A stretch of DNA of 64,000 nucleotides from Actinomycetota bacterium (GTDB taxonomy: Bacteria; Actinomycetota; Actinomycetes; S36-B12; UBA5976): assembly GCA_026392515.1 (NCBI GenBank), contig JAPLBY010000033.1:1-64000 (forward strand). Direction: 5' to 3'. Within the stretch, counting starts at the first letter, position 1. Each line of letters opens with the position of its first letter. The position numbers and the translations under genes are program-made. The notes under the pieces were generated by a model. It was not told the DNA's origin and did no database searches. It worked only from the letters and a program-made list of their open reading frames with translations. This document shows, one piece after another, positions 17,171-27,366 of the stretch.

Positions 17171-17940
17171 CTCATTTGACGGAAAGTAGTTCCGTTCAAT
17201 CGGTAGATCGAGCCTTAATGATCCTTGAGATATTGGCGCAACGCGGTGAATCTGGTGTTACTGAAATCGCGGCCGACCTTGGAGTTCATAAATCGACCGC
17301 ATCCAGACTTATGTCTGCCCTATTGAATCGCGGTCTGGTTGATCAAGTTTCCGATCGTGGTCGCTACCGATTAGGACTTGGCTTAGTTCGTCTTGCCGGC
17401 TCAGTTACTAGTTCACTAGATGCAGTTTCAGGATCCCGAGCTGTCACCAAGGCCTTGGCTACTGAAGTCGGAGAAACCGTAAACATTGCAGTACTGGATA
17501 ACAATCGGGTTTTGTACGTTGACCAAGTCATCGGCCCCTCGATGGTGTCCATGCGAAGTTGGCTTGGACATAGTGTTCCGACTCATTGCACAGCCAGCGG
17601 CAAAGTCCTGACTGCCTGGCTCGATGAATCTGATCGGATTTCAGCTCGCCCAAGTTCTTGGAAAAAGTTGGCAGCCAACACAATCACTTCTGGTGACGCA
17701 CTGGAGAAAGAACTTAAGCGAGTGCGCGAACTTGGATACGCGGTGGCAAATCAGGAGATGGAGCCAGACTTTATGGCAGTCGCTGCGCCCATTAGAGACG
17801 AACACGATGAGGTAACTGCCGCACTAGTTATTTCCGGGCCTGCCAGTCGTATTAAGTCTGAAGATTTTGAGTCGTTAGGCCACATTGTGAAACAGAGTGC
17901 ATCCAAGCTTTCGGGTAATCCGAACTTCTGGCGAGAGTAA
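17161..17940 (+). CDS. IclR-family transcriptional regulator (betaine/sarcosine branch)
   Basis: A second IclR regulator of 259 residues. The N-terminal winged helix includes SGVTEIAADLGVHKSTASRL, and the C-terminal effector domain carries HCTASGKVLTAWLDESD and MAVAAPIRDEHDEVTAALVISGP. It precedes betB and the betaine transporter genes in the same direction (11 nt to betB). Tandem sites at its own promoter and at the dmgdh promoter suggest autoregulation plus control of the demethylation genes. Confidence 0.9.
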   Translation: MGNTHLTESSSVQSVDRALMILEILAQRGESGVTEIAADLGVHKSTASRLMSALLNRGLVDQVSDRGRYRLGLGLVRLAGSVTSSLDAVSGSRAVTKALATEVGETVNIAVLDNNRVLYVDQVIGPSMVSMRSWLGHSVPTHCTASGKVLTAWLDESDRISARPSSWKKLAANTITSGDALEKELKRVRELGYAVANQEMEPDFMAVAAPIRDEHDEVTAALVISGPASRIKSEDFESLGHIVKQSASKLSGNPNFWRE

Positions 17941-17951
17941 GGTTTTTACTT

Positions 17952-19457
17952 ATGAAATACGAAAAAGTGACTGAACTGTTTATCAACGGAAAACGTCAAG
18001 GCAGCTCCTCAGGAGAAATCCGAAATGTCTTGCATCCCGCTGATGGACACTTAGTTGCCACGTTCCATGAGGGCGGCGCAGCTGACACGGTCTCGGCTAT
18101 CGATGCCGCGCGAAATACTTTTGATGGCATGCACTGGCCGTCGTTTAGTGGTGAGCAACGTGGAAAGATTCTGGAACAAGTTGCCGAGATTCTGGAGCGC
18201 GACAAAGAACTATTCGCCCAGGCTGAATCAGAAGACACTGCCAAAAGAATTGTTGAAGCCCGTTATGACATCGATGATGTAATTTCCGTATTTAGATACT
18301 TTGCCAAGTTGGCACCAAAGTCGCATGATCGAGAAGTTGATCCAGGTCGTGAAAACGTTCGCAGCACTATGACATCTGAACCTATTGGCGTGGTTGCAAT
18401 GATTACCCCTTGGAACTATCCCCTATTGCAAGCTTCTTGGAAGATGGCGCCAGCAATTGCCACTGGTTGCACATTTGTGATTAAGCCAAGTGAACTTACG
18501 CCAACAACAACGTCCATGATGATGGACGTGTTTGCTGAAGCTGGTCTCCCGGCTGGGGTTGCCAATCTTGTTCTTGGCTCAGGAGCTGTTGCAGGTGGAC
18601 CACTTAGCACTCATCCAGGCGTTGACATGGTTTCATTTACTGGAAGCTTGGCAACTGGCAAGCGGTTAATGATTAATTCTGCCGAGACGATCAAACGAGT
18701 CGCCCTTGAGCTCGGTGGTAAGAATCCAAACATTATTTTTGCTGATGCAGATTTAGACGCTGCGATCGATAACGCACTAACTGCTGTCTTCTTGCACTCA
18801 GGTCAAGTGTGTTCAGCAGGCGCGAGACTTCTAGTCGAGAAAAAAGTTCATGACCAAGTTGTCAATGAGATTGCTCGTCGAGCTGAACTAATCCGCCTCG
18901 GTGGCGCTCACGATGAAGATGCTGAAACCGGCGCTCTAATCAGCTCAGCTCATCGCGACAAAGTAGAACGTTATGTGGCTGATGCCCTTGCCGAAGGCGC
19001 AGTACTACGTGCCGGAGGAAAGCGTCCTGAAGGATCGCAGTTTGCAAATGGCTTCTTTTATCGCCCAACTGTTTTAGACAACTGCACTACTGAGATGTCC
19101 TGTGTTCAAGATGAATCTTTTGGGCCGATCTTGACTGTCGAAACTTTTGAAACTGAAGATGAAGCGATCAAACTTGGCAATGACACTATCTTTGGTCTAG
19201 CCGGAGCTGTATGGACTAGTGATTCAGAAAAAGCACAACGCATGGCACGTCGGCTTCGTCATGGAACAATCTGGATCAACGATTATCATCCTTATGTTGC
19301 GCAAGCAGAATGGGGTGGCTTCAAGCAATCAGGTAACGGCCGCGAGCTTGGCGAAGCGGGCCTTGCAGAATATCTAGAGCACAAGCACATTTGGCAAAAT
19401 CTAGCTCCAGCACCATCGGAGTGGTTCACACCAGCGAAAGGGCAAGTAAATGTCTAA
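17952..19457 (+). CDS. betB: Betaine aldehyde dehydrogenase (aldehyde dehydrogenase family)
   Basis: Oxidises betaine aldehyde to glycine betaine with NAD(P). The protein has 501 residues with the ALDH motifs [23 protein letters not shown], the catalytic Glu in [11 protein letters not shown] and the catalytic Cys in [12 protein letters not shown]. The C-terminal segment [20 protein letters not shown] is typical of BetB and close relatives. Its position before proVWX and upstream of a choline dehydrogenase supports the substrate call, but other aminoaldehydes are possible. It overlaps proV by 8 nt. Confidence 0.85.
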   Translation: MKYEKVTELFINGKRQGSSSGEIRNVLHPADGHLVATFHEGGAADTVSAIDAARNTFDGMHWPSFSGEQRGKILEQVAEILERDKELFAQAESEDTAKRIVEARYDIDDVISVFRYFAKLAPKSHDREVDPGRENVRSTMTSEPIGVVAMITPWNYPLLQASWKMAPAIATGCTFVIKPSELTPTTTSMMMDVFAEAGLPAGVANLVLGSGAVAGGPLSTHPGVDMVSFTGSLATGKRLMINSAETIKRVALELGGKNPNIIFADADLDAAIDNALTAVFLHSGQVCSAGARLLVEKKVHDQVVNEIARRAELIRLGGAHDEDAETGALISSAHRDKVERYVADALAEGAVLRAGGKRPEGSQFANGFFYRPTVLDNCTTEMSCVQDESFGPILTVETFETEDEAIKLGNDTIFGLAGAVWTSDSEKAQRMARRLRHGTIWINDYHPYVAQAEWGGFKQSGNGRELGEAGLAEYLEHKHIWQNLAPAPSEWFTPAKGQVNV

Positions 19458-20484
19458 TAACTCGAGTGCAATCTCAGTAAAGAACCTTTGGCAGGTCTTT
19501 GGGCCTAACCCAGAAAAGATTGTTGATAGTCCGGACGCTCGTTTGCCTCGCGCTGAACTACGCGAAAAAACCGGTAATACCGCCGCGGTTCAAGATGTGT
19601 CCTTTGATGTTGCACCTGGCGAAGTATTCGTAGTTATGGGTCTTTCGGGATCAGGCAAATCAACTCTGGTTCGTTGTTTAACCAGACTTATTGAGCCAAC
19701 TGCTGGAAGCGTTGTATTAAACGGCGAAAACATAATGGAGGCAAATGCTGCCCGGCTTCGGGAACTGCGCCGGACAAAGTTTTCTATGGTGTTCCAAAAC
19801 TTTGGCCTACTGCCACATCGCAAAGTTATTGACAACATTGCCTTCGCACTTGAAGTTAACGGCGTCAGTAAAGAAAAGCGTCATGCTCGTGCGAACGAAG
19901 TTATTGAACTTGTAGGACTTCAAGGTTTTGCGTACGCATATCCAGAACAGCTTTCGGGCGGTATGCAACAACGTGTGGGTCTAGCTCGCGCACTTGCTGT
20001 AGATCCGGAAGTTATGTTCCTAGATGAACCATTCTCAGCACTTGATCCATTAATTCGCCGGGATATGCAGACCGAAGTTATTCGACTTCACGAAGAACTT
20101 GGCAAGACCATGGTTTTCATTACGCATGATCTGTCCGAAGCTCTAAAGCTTGGTGATCGCATTGCGATTATGCGTGATGGTGCAGTTGTACAAATGGGAA
20201 CTGCTGAAGAACTGATTGCGAATCCTGCAGATGCATATGTTGAAGACTTCACTCGCGATGTTCCTAAGTCACATGTTTTGACAGTTCGCACCATCGCACG
20301 ACCATTAGCAGATTCAGAAACTGCAACTGGACGCACAATTCCAGCCGACACAATCATCCGCGATGCGACAGCGGCAGTACTTGATGCAAACGGTCCAGTA
20401 GGAGTTGTCGAAGGTGGAAACATAATTGGCTACATAAAATCTCGCGACATCTTGCAGGTTGTCGGAGGCGGTACTCACGCATGA
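19450..20484 (+). CDS. proV: Glycine betaine/proline betaine ABC transporter ATP-binding protein (ProV/OpuAA)
   Basis: The ATPase of a ProU/OpuA-type betaine importer, 344 residues. The N-terminus resembles ProV ([14 protein letters not shown] ... [16 protein letters not shown]). Walker A is [13 protein letters not shown], the signature [15 protein letters not shown] and Walker [12 protein letters not shown]. The C-terminal ~70 residues correspond to the CBS-type regulatory region but hold only a short, incomplete version. The start lies inside the end of betB and the stop overlaps proW (ATGA). Confidence 0.93.
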   Translation: MSNNSSAISVKNLWQVFGPNPEKIVDSPDARLPRAELREKTGNTAAVQDVSFDVAPGEVFVVMGLSGSGKSTLVRCLTRLIEPTAGSVVLNGENIMEANAARLRELRRTKFSMVFQNFGLLPHRKVIDNIAFALEVNGVSKEKRHARANEVIELVGLQGFAYAYPEQLSGGMQQRVGLARALAVDPEVMFLDEPFSALDPLIRRDMQTEVIRLHEELGKTMVFITHDLSEALKLGDRIAIMRDGAVVQMGTAEELIANPADAYVEDFTRDVPKSHVLTVRTIARPLADSETATGRTIPADTIIRDATAAVLDANGPVGVVEGGNIIGYIKSRDILQVVGGGTHA

Positions 20485-22460
20485 GCGTTAGGACTGAACC
20501 AGCAATAAAGATTGCGCCTAAATCAATTAGGCGTAGTTGGCTTCTTGGTGGCCTGTTAATCATTTGGGTTGCCGTTGCCCAAATCTTGCAAGGTAAAGCA
20601 ACTTTGGAGCTAGCCGTTCCAGAGAACTCAAAGTTCACTGCCTGGGCGGGAGAAGTTGCTGACTCAATTAGAGATAACCGAAATGATGGCCTTGCTTTTA
20701 AGTATTTCTTTAATCCAATTCGAGAGTTTGTTGATGGTTTCGTAAATATCATTCGCGAATTCATTGCGATTCCTAATGGCAGCTCGAGTATTCCTGTCCT
20801 TGGATGGCTTGGTGTTATTTCATTAATTGGCTTTGTGGTTTTTGCAGTCTCGAACGTTCGCATGGCTTTTGCTGCAGTTGCTTTAACGTTCGCTTGCGGC
20901 GCCCTAGGTCTATGGACAGATTCCATGGATACCTTGGCAATGACTTTCGCTGCTGTGATCCTTTCGCTAGCAATTGGAATTCCAGTTGGTATTTGGGCCG
21001 GCCTGTCGGATCGGGTGCTTAAAGTAGTGACGCCGATTCTCGACTTGGCGCAGATCTTGCCAACTTTGGTTTACTTGGCTCCCCTTGCCCTTTTCTTCCT
21101 AATTGGTCCTGCTTCGGCAACGATTGCCACGATGGTTTATAGCATTCCGATCGCAGTTCGCTTAACCGCATTTGGAATTCGTGGTGTGCCAACCAGTCCG
21201 GTTGAAGCTGGAACTTCAATGGGTACAACTAAGCGACAACTATTGCGTAAAGTTCAACTCCCGATGTCGTCACGCACAATCATTATGGGAATTAATCAAA
21301 CGGTTATGGCAGCGCTTTCCTTTGTGGTTATTGCGGCACTTATTGGCGCACCTGGACTTGGTAAGCCAGTTATTGATGCCTTGATCATTCGAAATGTTGG
21401 CGATGGGTTTGTTGCTGGCATTGCAGTTGTCTTGATTGCCATCATGTTAGATCGCAGTACTTCTGCTGCGATCACCAAGAAGGATACATTTGTTCCACCT
21501 TCTGAAGCGGATCGAAAGCGCAGAAAACTTGCTCTCATAACTGCTGGAATCGCAGCGATCGTTGGCATTGTGTTGTCACGTCAAATGGCTTGGGCAGCAT
21601 TCTTTCCAAAACAGATAGACATTGGCTCACAAGTTGCAAATGCATCCGACTCAGCTGTGACTTGGGTGACTGAAAACATGGAACTGCTAACTGCAGGCCT
21701 AAGTAAAGCAGTCACAGTTGGTGTACTAAATCCACTTGAAAGCATCCTTGCTAACTCACCTTGGTACTTAACCATCGCGATGATCACTTTAATCTCGCTA
21801 ATTCTTGGTGGAATTAGATCGGCAATTGTTTCTGCTACTTTGTTAATTGCCGTTGTTGCAACTGGTCTTTGGTACGACACAATGATCACATTCACACAAA
21901 CCATTGTGGCCACGATGCTCACCATGCTTGTTGGTGTGGTACTTGGCGTTTGGATCGGCCGAAGTGTCCGTGCCGAGCGAGCCTTACGACCAATTCTGGA
22001 TGCAGGGCAAACCTTGCCTGCTTTTGTGTACCTAATCCCAATGCTTGGCTTCTTTGGACCATCAAGATTCACTGCGATTGCCACCGGCATCCTCTATTCG
22101 ATCCCGATTGTGGTGAAAATCGTGGGTCAGGGCATTCGAGAAGTGCCAGTAAACATGGTCGAAGCGGCTACTTCAACAGGTTCCACCAAGTGGCAACTTA
22201 TAACGAAAGTACAACTTCCAGCCGCAAAGAAGTCCTTGCTGCTGGCAACTAATCAAGGGTTGATATTTGTACTAGCAGTTGTGGTTATCGGTGGCCTTGT
22301 GGGCGGCGGTGGCCTTGGCTACTTGGTGCTACTCGGATCCTCAAAGCCCGAACTTCAAGGAAAAGGCCTGGTCGCAGGCTTCTGTATCTTGTTGCTCGGC
22401 GTGATGATTGACCGAATCGCACAGTACATGGTGGCCCGAAATTCGGCCCCAAAGCACTAG
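20481..22460 (+). CDS. proW: Betaine ABC transporter permease with two fused ProW domains
   Basis: A 659-residue inner-membrane permease, about twice the usual ProW/OpuAB length. Two homologous binding-protein-dependent transport modules follow each other: the first around residues 140-330 ([26 protein letters not shown] ... [21 protein letters not shown]) and the second around 460-640 ([15 protein letters not shown] ... [21 protein letters not shown]). Each has its own EAA loop. The chain could form the whole membrane channel as a single polypeptide. N-terminal TM segments and a long linker with extra TM helices flank the modules. Confidence 0.92.
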   Translation: MSVRTEPAIKIAPKSIRRSWLLGGLLIIWVAVAQILQGKATLELAVPENSKFTAWAGEVADSIRDNRNDGLAFKYFFNPIREFVDGFVNIIREFIAIPNGSSSIPVLGWLGVISLIGFVVFAVSNVRMAFAAVALTFACGALGLWTDSMDTLAMTFAAVILSLAIGIPVGIWAGLSDRVLKVVTPILDLAQILPTLVYLAPLALFFLIGPASATIATMVYSIPIAVRLTAFGIRGVPTSPVEAGTSMGTTKRQLLRKVQLPMSSRTIIMGINQTVMAALSFVVIAALIGAPGLGKPVIDALIIRNVGDGFVAGIAVVLIAIMLDRSTSAAITKKDTFVPPSEADRKRRKLALITAGIAAIVGIVLSRQMAWAAFFPKQIDIGSQVANASDSAVTWVTENMELLTAGLSKAVTVGVLNPLESILANSPWYLTIAMITLISLILGGIRSAIVSATLLIAVVATGLWYDTMITFTQTIVATMLTMLVGVVLGVWIGRSVRAERALRPILDAGQTLPAFVYLIPMLGFFGPSRFTAIATGILYSIPIVVKIVGQGIREVPVNMVEAATSTGSTKWQLITKVQLPAAKKSLLLATNQGLIFVLAVVVIGGLVGGGGLGYLVLLGSSKPELQGKGLVAGFCILLLGVMIDRIAQYMVARNSAPKH

Positions 22461-22467
22461 ATTTCAA
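22455..22467 (+). promoter_or_regulatory. Possible internal promoter for proX sharing a 13-mer with the dmgdh promoter
   Basis: CACTAGATTTCAA occurs here and again at 23638-23650 in the dmgdh promoter; both contain TAGATT, a good -10 box. Here it overlaps the proW stop and lies 64 nt before proX. A separate promoter would allow more binding protein than permease. A small inverted repeat CAAAC-GTTG-GTTTG (22473-22486) follows. Confidence 0.35.
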
Positions 22468-22530
22468 ACTAACAAACGTTGGTTTGAGGGACTGTCGCAA
22501 GATGGTTCATTTCCTAGCGAGGAGATAAGA

Positions 22531-23499
22531 ATGGTTCGAAACAAAAGAGTTGGTGCAAAAGCCTCTGTGCTTGCCGCAGCAGCTGCATTGTTGCTAACTG
22601 CATGTGGTGGCGCAGGCGTTGATGCAGAAGCATCAGCAGCCCCATCAGGGGATGCAGCACTAGCAGAGTGTGGTTCATACGCAATCGCAATGCACGCTTG
22701 GGTTGGTTACACAGCTTCAGCACAGGTCATAACCGAAGTTGCCAAAGCAAACGGTTGCGACATTTCGCAGGTCACACTTGCTGAAGCAGGCGTAACTTAC
22801 GATGCAATGGAAAGTGGATCTGTTGACCTTGTCGTAGAAGACTGGGGCGGCGGCCGCTGGCAAGAATGGGCAGATCGTGGCGCCCTTGTTGAAGTTGGCG
22901 ACAACGGAAACGTAGGCATCATCGGTATGTACGTTCCACAGTGGATGGCTGATAAGTACCCAGATATCACTGATTCAGCAAATCTAAACAAGTACGCTGA
23001 ACTATTCGTCACTGACGAATCAAAGGGCAAGGGTGCTTGGTACGAAGGTCCTCCGGGATACACAACAATTGGCGAAAAGCTGGTTTCTGCAAACAACCTT
23101 AACTTCACAGTTCTTCCGCAGGGTACAGAGGCAGCTTTGATTGATGTGTTCACCAAGGCAGCAGAAAACGAGACTCCTGCAATCGGTTATTGGTGGACGC
23201 CACAGAACTTCCTAGCGAAGGTTCCTATGGCTCGCGTCAATTTCCCAACTAATGACTGGACAGATGCTGCAGAAGCTTCAGGTCTAACTGACTACCCAGA
23301 GTTGCCTCTGATTAAGTTAGCAACACCTAAGGCTATGGACGCTAACGATGCATTCACGAAGATCGTTAAGAACTTCAAATGGACAAATGATGACCAGAAT
23401 GCAGTAGCAGCTGACATCGAATCCGGAACTGATCCTGCAGTTGCAGCTCAGAAGTGGATCGATGCAAACGCAGACACAGTAGCTGGCTGGCTTAAGTAA
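22531..23499 (+). CDS. proX: Glycine betaine ABC transporter substrate-binding lipoprotein (ProX/OpuAC)
   Basis: A 322-residue secreted lipoprotein that delivers betaine to the ProVW complex. I use the ATG at 22531 after GAGGAG. The signal peptide (KRVGAKASVLAAAAALLLTAC) ends in the lipobox LTAC with the acylated Cys near residue 21. The mature part contains HAWVGYTASAQVITEVAKA, VEDWGGGRWQEW and GYWWTPQNFL, with Trp residues of the type that form the quaternary-amine cage in OpuAC proteins. It is the last gene of the unit and is followed by a strong terminator. Confidence 0.93.
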   Translation: MVRNKRVGAKASVLAAAAALLLTACGGAGVDAEASAAPSGDAALAECGSYAIAMHAWVGYTASAQVITEVAKANGCDISQVTLAEAGVTYDAMESGSVDLVVEDWGGGRWQEWADRGALVEVGDNGNVGIIGMYVPQWMADKYPDITDSANLNKYAELFVTDESKGKGAWYEGPPGYTTIGEKLVSANNLNFTVLPQGTEAALIDVFTKAAENETPAIGYWWTPQNFLAKVPMARVNFPTNDWTDAAEASGLTDYPELPLIKLATPKAMDANDAFTKIVKNFKWTNDDQNAVAADIESGTDPAVAAQKWIDANADTVAGWLK

Positions 23500-23521
23500 G
23501 CCTGGCTATTAAGTCACCTAA

Positions 23522-23559
23522 AACTGGCGGGTCCAAGCAATTGGACCCGCCAGTTTTTT
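23522..23559 (+). terminator. Rho-independent terminator after proX
   Basis: A perfect 15-bp GC-rich stem (AACTGGCGGGTCCAA with TTGGACCCGCCAGTT), loop GCAA, and a T6 run ending the 3' arm. It closes the betB-proVWX unit. Confidence 0.93.
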
Positions 23560-23601
23560 CATTCCGCTTGACCTTGTGCGCCTACAAGAGGACGATTATC
23601 T

Positions 23602-23646
23602 TGTTGCGCACAACGCACTCTGTTGCATAGTTCGCAACACTAGATT
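23602..23646 (+). promoter_or_regulatory. dmgdh promoter with tandem TGTTGC-N7-GCAACA operators
   Basis: Sites begin at 23602 (TGTTGC-N7-GCACTC) and 23621 (TGTTGC-N7-GCAACA), 19 bp apart, with the second copy symmetrical, exactly as at the iclR2 promoter. A -10 box TAGATT (23641-23646) follows directly, so the operators cover the -35/spacer region. A GAGGG ribosome site lies before the GTG start at 23668. Confidence 0.6.
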
Positions 23647-23667
23647 TCAAGCGAATGAGGGTTACTC

Positions 23668-26091
23668 GTGAAAAAAATCGTAATCATCGGTGGCGGAATT
23701 GTTGGCAGCTCACTTGCCGACGAGTTAACGGAACGCGGTTGGACTGATGTAACAGTTCTTGAGCAAGGACCAATGCCCGCACCAGGTGGATCAACTTCAC
23801 ATGCGCCTGGCTTAGTGCAAAAAGTAACTGGCAGCAAGACTCTTGCTGCGATGGCTGACCAAACAATTAACAAACTTTTGACGATTGAACACGAAGAAGG
23901 ACCGGGCTTCTACCAAGTTGGTTCTCTTGAAGTCGCAACTACCCCAGAGCGCCTTAAAGAATTACACCGCCGCACAGCTTGGTTGCATGCTTACGGATAC
24001 GAAGCAGAAGTAATCTCACCAGAACGAGCCGGTGAGCTTCATCCAGTGCTCGATCCAAAATCAATTCTTGGTGCGATCTACTGCCCTACTGATGGCATAG
24101 CTAAAGCAGTTCGCTCAGTTCAAGCGCTACAACGTCTTGCTGAATCTCGCGGAGCAATCTTCAAAGATCGCACCGAAGTTATTTCGATCGAACAAGAAGC
24201 TGGTCAAGTAACTGGCGTAATGACAGATCAAGGATTCTTCCCGGCTGAGATCGTCATCTCTTGTGCTGGAATTTGGGGTCCAAAGGTTGGCCGCATGTTT
24301 GGCATGGCAAAAGCTTTCCAACCTCTTGCGCATCAACTTGCTTGGACTGAAGACATCCCTTCCCTTGCGGATCAAACTGAAGAAATCACAATTCCGATCA
24401 TGCGTCATCAAGGCGAGGATCTTTACTTCCGCCAACGTTTCAATGGCATGGGAATTGGTTCGTACTTGCATCGTCCACTCATGGTTGAATCTGAAGAAAT
24501 CTTGCCATTCAATCAGGCAGAGATCATGCCAAGCCAGATGCCGTTTACGGCACCGGAGTGGGAACCAGTTCAAGGCTTAGCTGGACAAATTTTGCCTGAA
24601 CTAAAAGACGCCAAGATCGTCGATGGCATGAACGGAATGTTCTCGTTCACCGTTGACACTTTCCCACTTATGGGTGAATGGAACGGCCTTAAGGGATTCT
24701 GGGTTGCTGAAGCAGTTTGGGTAACTCAGGCTGTTGGCGTTGCTCGCGCTACTGCGGAATGGATCATTGATGGTCATCCAAAACTTGCAGTTCACGAATG
24801 CGATGTAAATCGTTTTGAACAACATCAACTTGGGCCAAACCACATTTCAATGCGTGGTGCCCAGAACTACATTGAGGTTTACGACATCATTCATCCATTG
24901 CAGCCAATGGAAAAGCCTCGCCCACTTCGCACTACAGGCTTCTACCATCGCCAACAAGAACTAGGTGGCTACTTCCTCGAAGCATCTGGCTTTGAACGCC
25001 CACAGTGGTACGAAGCTAACAAGGATCTTGTTTCGAAGTACCCAACTCCAGCTCGCGATGAATGGTCAGCACGTTACTGGTCACCAATCATTGGTGCCGA
25101 GGCTCAGTACGTTCGTGAAAATGTTGGTTTGTTCGACATCACTGCACTAAAGCGAATTGAAGTAACCGGCAAGGGCTCAATGGAGTTCTTGATGGAACAA
25201 ACCACAGGAAAACTTGATAAGGCGCCAGGTTCGGTTACTTACTGTCTAATGCTTACTAAGGACGCTGGAATTCTTTCTGACGTAACCGTTACTCGCCTGG
25301 CCGAAACTCACTTCATGATTGGTGCAAACAGTGCAATCGATGTGGCTCGCCTAAAGTCCGCAGCTCCAGACACAGTTCACATCAAGGATGTAACTTCTGG
25401 AACAGTTGGTCTTGGTTTGTTCGGGCCGCATGCTCGCAAAGTTGTTGAGAAGTTAACAAACGTTGATGTATCAAATGAAGCCTTCGGTTACTTCAAGGCG
25501 AAGTCACTTTACTTAGATCAGGTTCCAGCAACACTTTGGCGCTTGTCCTACGTTGGCGAACTTGGTTACGAGATTTATACCGATGCTGACATGGCTCTAA
25601 AGCTTTGGGACACCTTGATGGAAGCCGGCAAAGAATTCGGGATCATTCCTGCAGGTCGTGGCGCGTTTAACTCAATGCGCCTAGAAAAGGGTTACCGCTC
25701 ATACGGAACTGATATGACTAGCGAGCACAATCCACATGAAGCTGGTTTGGCATTCTCAGTTCGCAAGGGTGGTGGCTACATCGGAGCTGAAGCGTTCGAA
25801 GCCCTTGACCCGGCAGCAATCACTCGAAAATTGGTTTGTCTAGTCTTTGATAACCCAGAGCATGTTTTGATGGGTAAAGAGCCAGTCTTTGTCAACGGTG
25901 TGCCAAGTGGTTACACAACTAGTTCCTACTTCGGACATTCAATTGGCAAGCAAATTGCTTACGCGTGGTTGCCAATTGGCCACACCACTCTTGGTACCCA
26001 AGTAACCGTTAAGTACTTCGACTTGATGTATCCAGCTGTAGTCAGCGATGACCCACAGTTCGATCCATCGATGTCCAGACTGCGCTCCTAA
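23668..26091 (+). CDS. Dimethylglycine dehydrogenase-like FAD/THF-dependent demethylase (DAO + GcvT)
   Basis: An 807-residue flavoprotein of the dimethylglycine dehydrogenase/sarcosine dehydrogenase family. Residues 1-370 are a D-amino-acid-oxidase (DAO) FAD domain (IVIIGGGIVGSSLADEL at the N-terminus; LEQGPMPAPGGSTSHAPGLV near the flavin attachment region). An FAO_M linker follows, and from about 420 a GcvT-like aminomethyltransferase domain that binds THF (LFDITALKRIEVTG, YGTDMTSEHNPHEAGL). It probably turns dimethylglycine into sarcosine and gives methylene-THF. Context alone separates it from sarcosine dehydrogenase. It has its own operator-bearing promoter and stands just before soxBDAG. 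Confidence 0.87.
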   Translation: MKKIVIIGGGIVGSSLADELTERGWTDVTVLEQGPMPAPGGSTSHAPGLVQKVTGSKTLAAMADQTINKLLTIEHEEGPGFYQVGSLEVATTPERLKELHRRTAWLHAYGYEAEVISPERAGELHPVLDPKSILGAIYCPTDGIAKAVRSVQALQRLAESRGAIFKDRTEVISIEQEAGQVTGVMTDQGFFPAEIVISCAGIWGPKVGRMFGMAKAFQPLAHQLAWTEDIPSLADQTEEITIPIMRHQGEDLYFRQRFNGMGIGSYLHRPLMVESEEILPFNQAEIMPSQMPFTAPEWEPVQGLAGQILPELKDAKIVDGMNGMFSFTVDTFPLMGEWNGLKGFWVAEAVWVTQAVGVARATAEWIIDGHPKLAVHECDVNRFEQHQLGPNHISMRGAQNYIEVYDIIHPLQPMEKPRPLRTTGFYHRQQELGGYFLEASGFERPQWYEANKDLVSKYPTPARDEWSARYWSPIIGAEAQYVRENVGLFDITALKRIEVTGKGSMEFLMEQTTGKLDKAPGSVTYCLMLTKDAGILSDVTVTRLAETHFMIGANSAIDVARLKSAAPDTVHIKDVTSGTVGLGLFGPHARKVVEKLTNVDVSNEAFGYFKAKSLYLDQVPATLWRLSYVGELGYEIYTDADMALKLWDTLMEAGKEFGIIPAGRGAFNSMRLEKGYRSYGTDMTSEHNPHEAGLAFSVRKGGGYIGAEAFEALDPAAITRKLVCLVFDNPEHVLMGKEPVFVNGVPSGYTTSSYFGHSIGKQIAYAWLPIGHTTLGTQVTVKYFDLMYPAVVSDDPQFDPSMSRLRS

Positions 26092-26102
26092 TCCAGCAAA
26101 GA

Positions 26103-26118
26103 TAAGATTTCTCTTATG
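26103..26118 (+). promoter_or_regulatory. Likely leaderless promoter of soxB
   Basis: TAAGAT (26103-26108) is followed by 7 nt and the ATG at 26116. No ribosome-binding site is seen. This gives the sox operon a start separate from the dmgdh transcript, although read-through over the 24-bp gap is also possible. Confidence 0.45.
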
Positions 26119-27357
26119 GCGAATATGACTCGTAGACGTACCGTAGAACTTCCAGACCACCCTGATTTTCTGTGGGTTGCTGACCAAAAACCTAAGAAGT
26201 CCTACGACGTAATCATCATTGGCGCTGGCGGTCATGGCCTTGCTACTGCTTACTACTTAGCGAAGAACCACGGCATTACCAATGTGGCTGTCATTGAAAA
26301 AGGTTGGTTAGCCGGTGGAAACATGGGTCGCAATACGACAATCATTCGCTCCAATTATCTGTGGGATGAATCTGCTGGCATTTACGATCACTCACTAAAG
26401 CTTTGGGAAAACCTCGAAGAAGAAGTTGGCTACGAAATGTTCTTTAGTCAGCGTGGAGTTATGACACTTGCCCACAGCGTGAGCGATGTTCGATCCAAGC
26501 AGCGCAACTTCTACGCTAACCATGTAAATGCGGTAGACAGTGTTTGGTTGACTCCGGAAGAAGTTAAAGAAATTGCTCCGATCGTAAACATCAGCGAAGA
26601 CATTCGTTATCCAGTTATGGGTGCTACTTTCCAGCCACGCGGTGGAATTGCAAAGCATGACTGGGTTGCTTGGGGTTATGCGAAAGCTGCTGCTGACCTG
26701 GGTGTTGACATTATTCAAAACTGTGAAGTAACTGGGTTCAAGATTGTTGATGGCAAAGTCCAAGGAATCAAAACGACGCAAGGTGACATCGCTGCGAACA
26801 AAGTTGGAATGGTTGCTGCTGGTCATACTTCAGTTCTGGCAAACATGGCTGGCTTTGATGTTCCGCTACAGAGTCGCCCATTGCAGGCACTGGTTTCTGA
26901 ACTAAATGAGCAAGTTTTAGATACCGTAATCATGTCTGGCGCAGTTCACGTTTATGTAAGTCAGGCACACAAGGGCGAATTAGTTATGGGTGCAGGTACT
27001 GACTCTTACAACTCTTATGCGCAGCGCGGTGGCTTCCATGTTATTGAGCACCAGCTTGCAGCAGCCTGCGAACTGTTCCCAATCTTTGAACGCGCTCACA
27101 TGCTTCGCACTTGGGGTGGCATCGTAGACATTGCACCTGATGCATCTCCAATCATCGGCCTAACGCCAGTAGAGAATCTATTCATAAACTCCGGTTGGGG
27201 TACTGGCGGATTCAAAGCCACACCAGGATCTGGCTGGGTAATGGCAGCCACAATTGCAAACGGTGAACCTGATGCACTTGCTAAGCCGTATGCTCTGGAT
27301 CGTTTTATCTCCGGTCACTTAATCGACGAGCATGGCGCTGCCGGCGTGGCCCACTAA
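26116..27357 (+). CDS. soxB: Sarcosine oxidase beta subunit SoxB
   Basis: The FMN/FAD-bearing beta subunit of heterotetrameric sarcosine oxidase, 413 residues. The dinucleotide site [20 protein letters not shown] and the subunit-typical [20 protein letters not shown] are plain, as is [15 protein letters not shown] near the C-terminus. It opens the soxBDAG set, which oxidises sarcosine to glycine, forming methylene-THF and H2O2. Confidence 0.96.
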   Translation: MANMTRRRTVELPDHPDFLWVADQKPKKSYDVIIIGAGGHGLATAYYLAKNHGITNVAVIEKGWLAGGNMGRNTTIIRSNYLWDESAGIYDHSLKLWENLEEEVGYEMFFSQRGVMTLAHSVSDVRSKQRNFYANHVNAVDSVWLTPEEVKEIAPIVNISEDIRYPVMGATFQPRGGIAKHDWVAWGYAKAAADLGVDIIQNCEVTGFKIVDGKVQGIKTTQGDIAANKVGMVAAGHTSVLANMAGFDVPLQSRPLQALVSELNEQVLDTVIMSGAVHVYVSQAHKGELVMGAGTDSYNSYAQRGGFHVIEHQLAAACELFPIFERAHMLRTWGGIVDIAPDASPIIGLTPVENLFINSGWGTGGFKATPGSGWVMAATIANGEPDALAKPYALDRFISGHLIDEHGAAGVAH

Positions 27358-27366
27358 GGAATCACA

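Noticed and set aside
17109-17171. Rho-independent terminator after fhs
   Set aside because: The inverted repeat lacks a T-run and contains the iclR2 -10 box and start codon; the repeated operator pattern explains it better.
21581-22090. Open frame of 169 codons opposite proW
   Set aside because: Antisense to the second permease module; such long antisense frames are expected opposite hydrophobic coding sequence.
24127-24573. Open frame of 148 codons opposite the dimethylglycine dehydrogenase gene
   Set aside because: Antisense shadow of a well-supported FAD domain; composition is Phe/His/Arg-rich without any motif.
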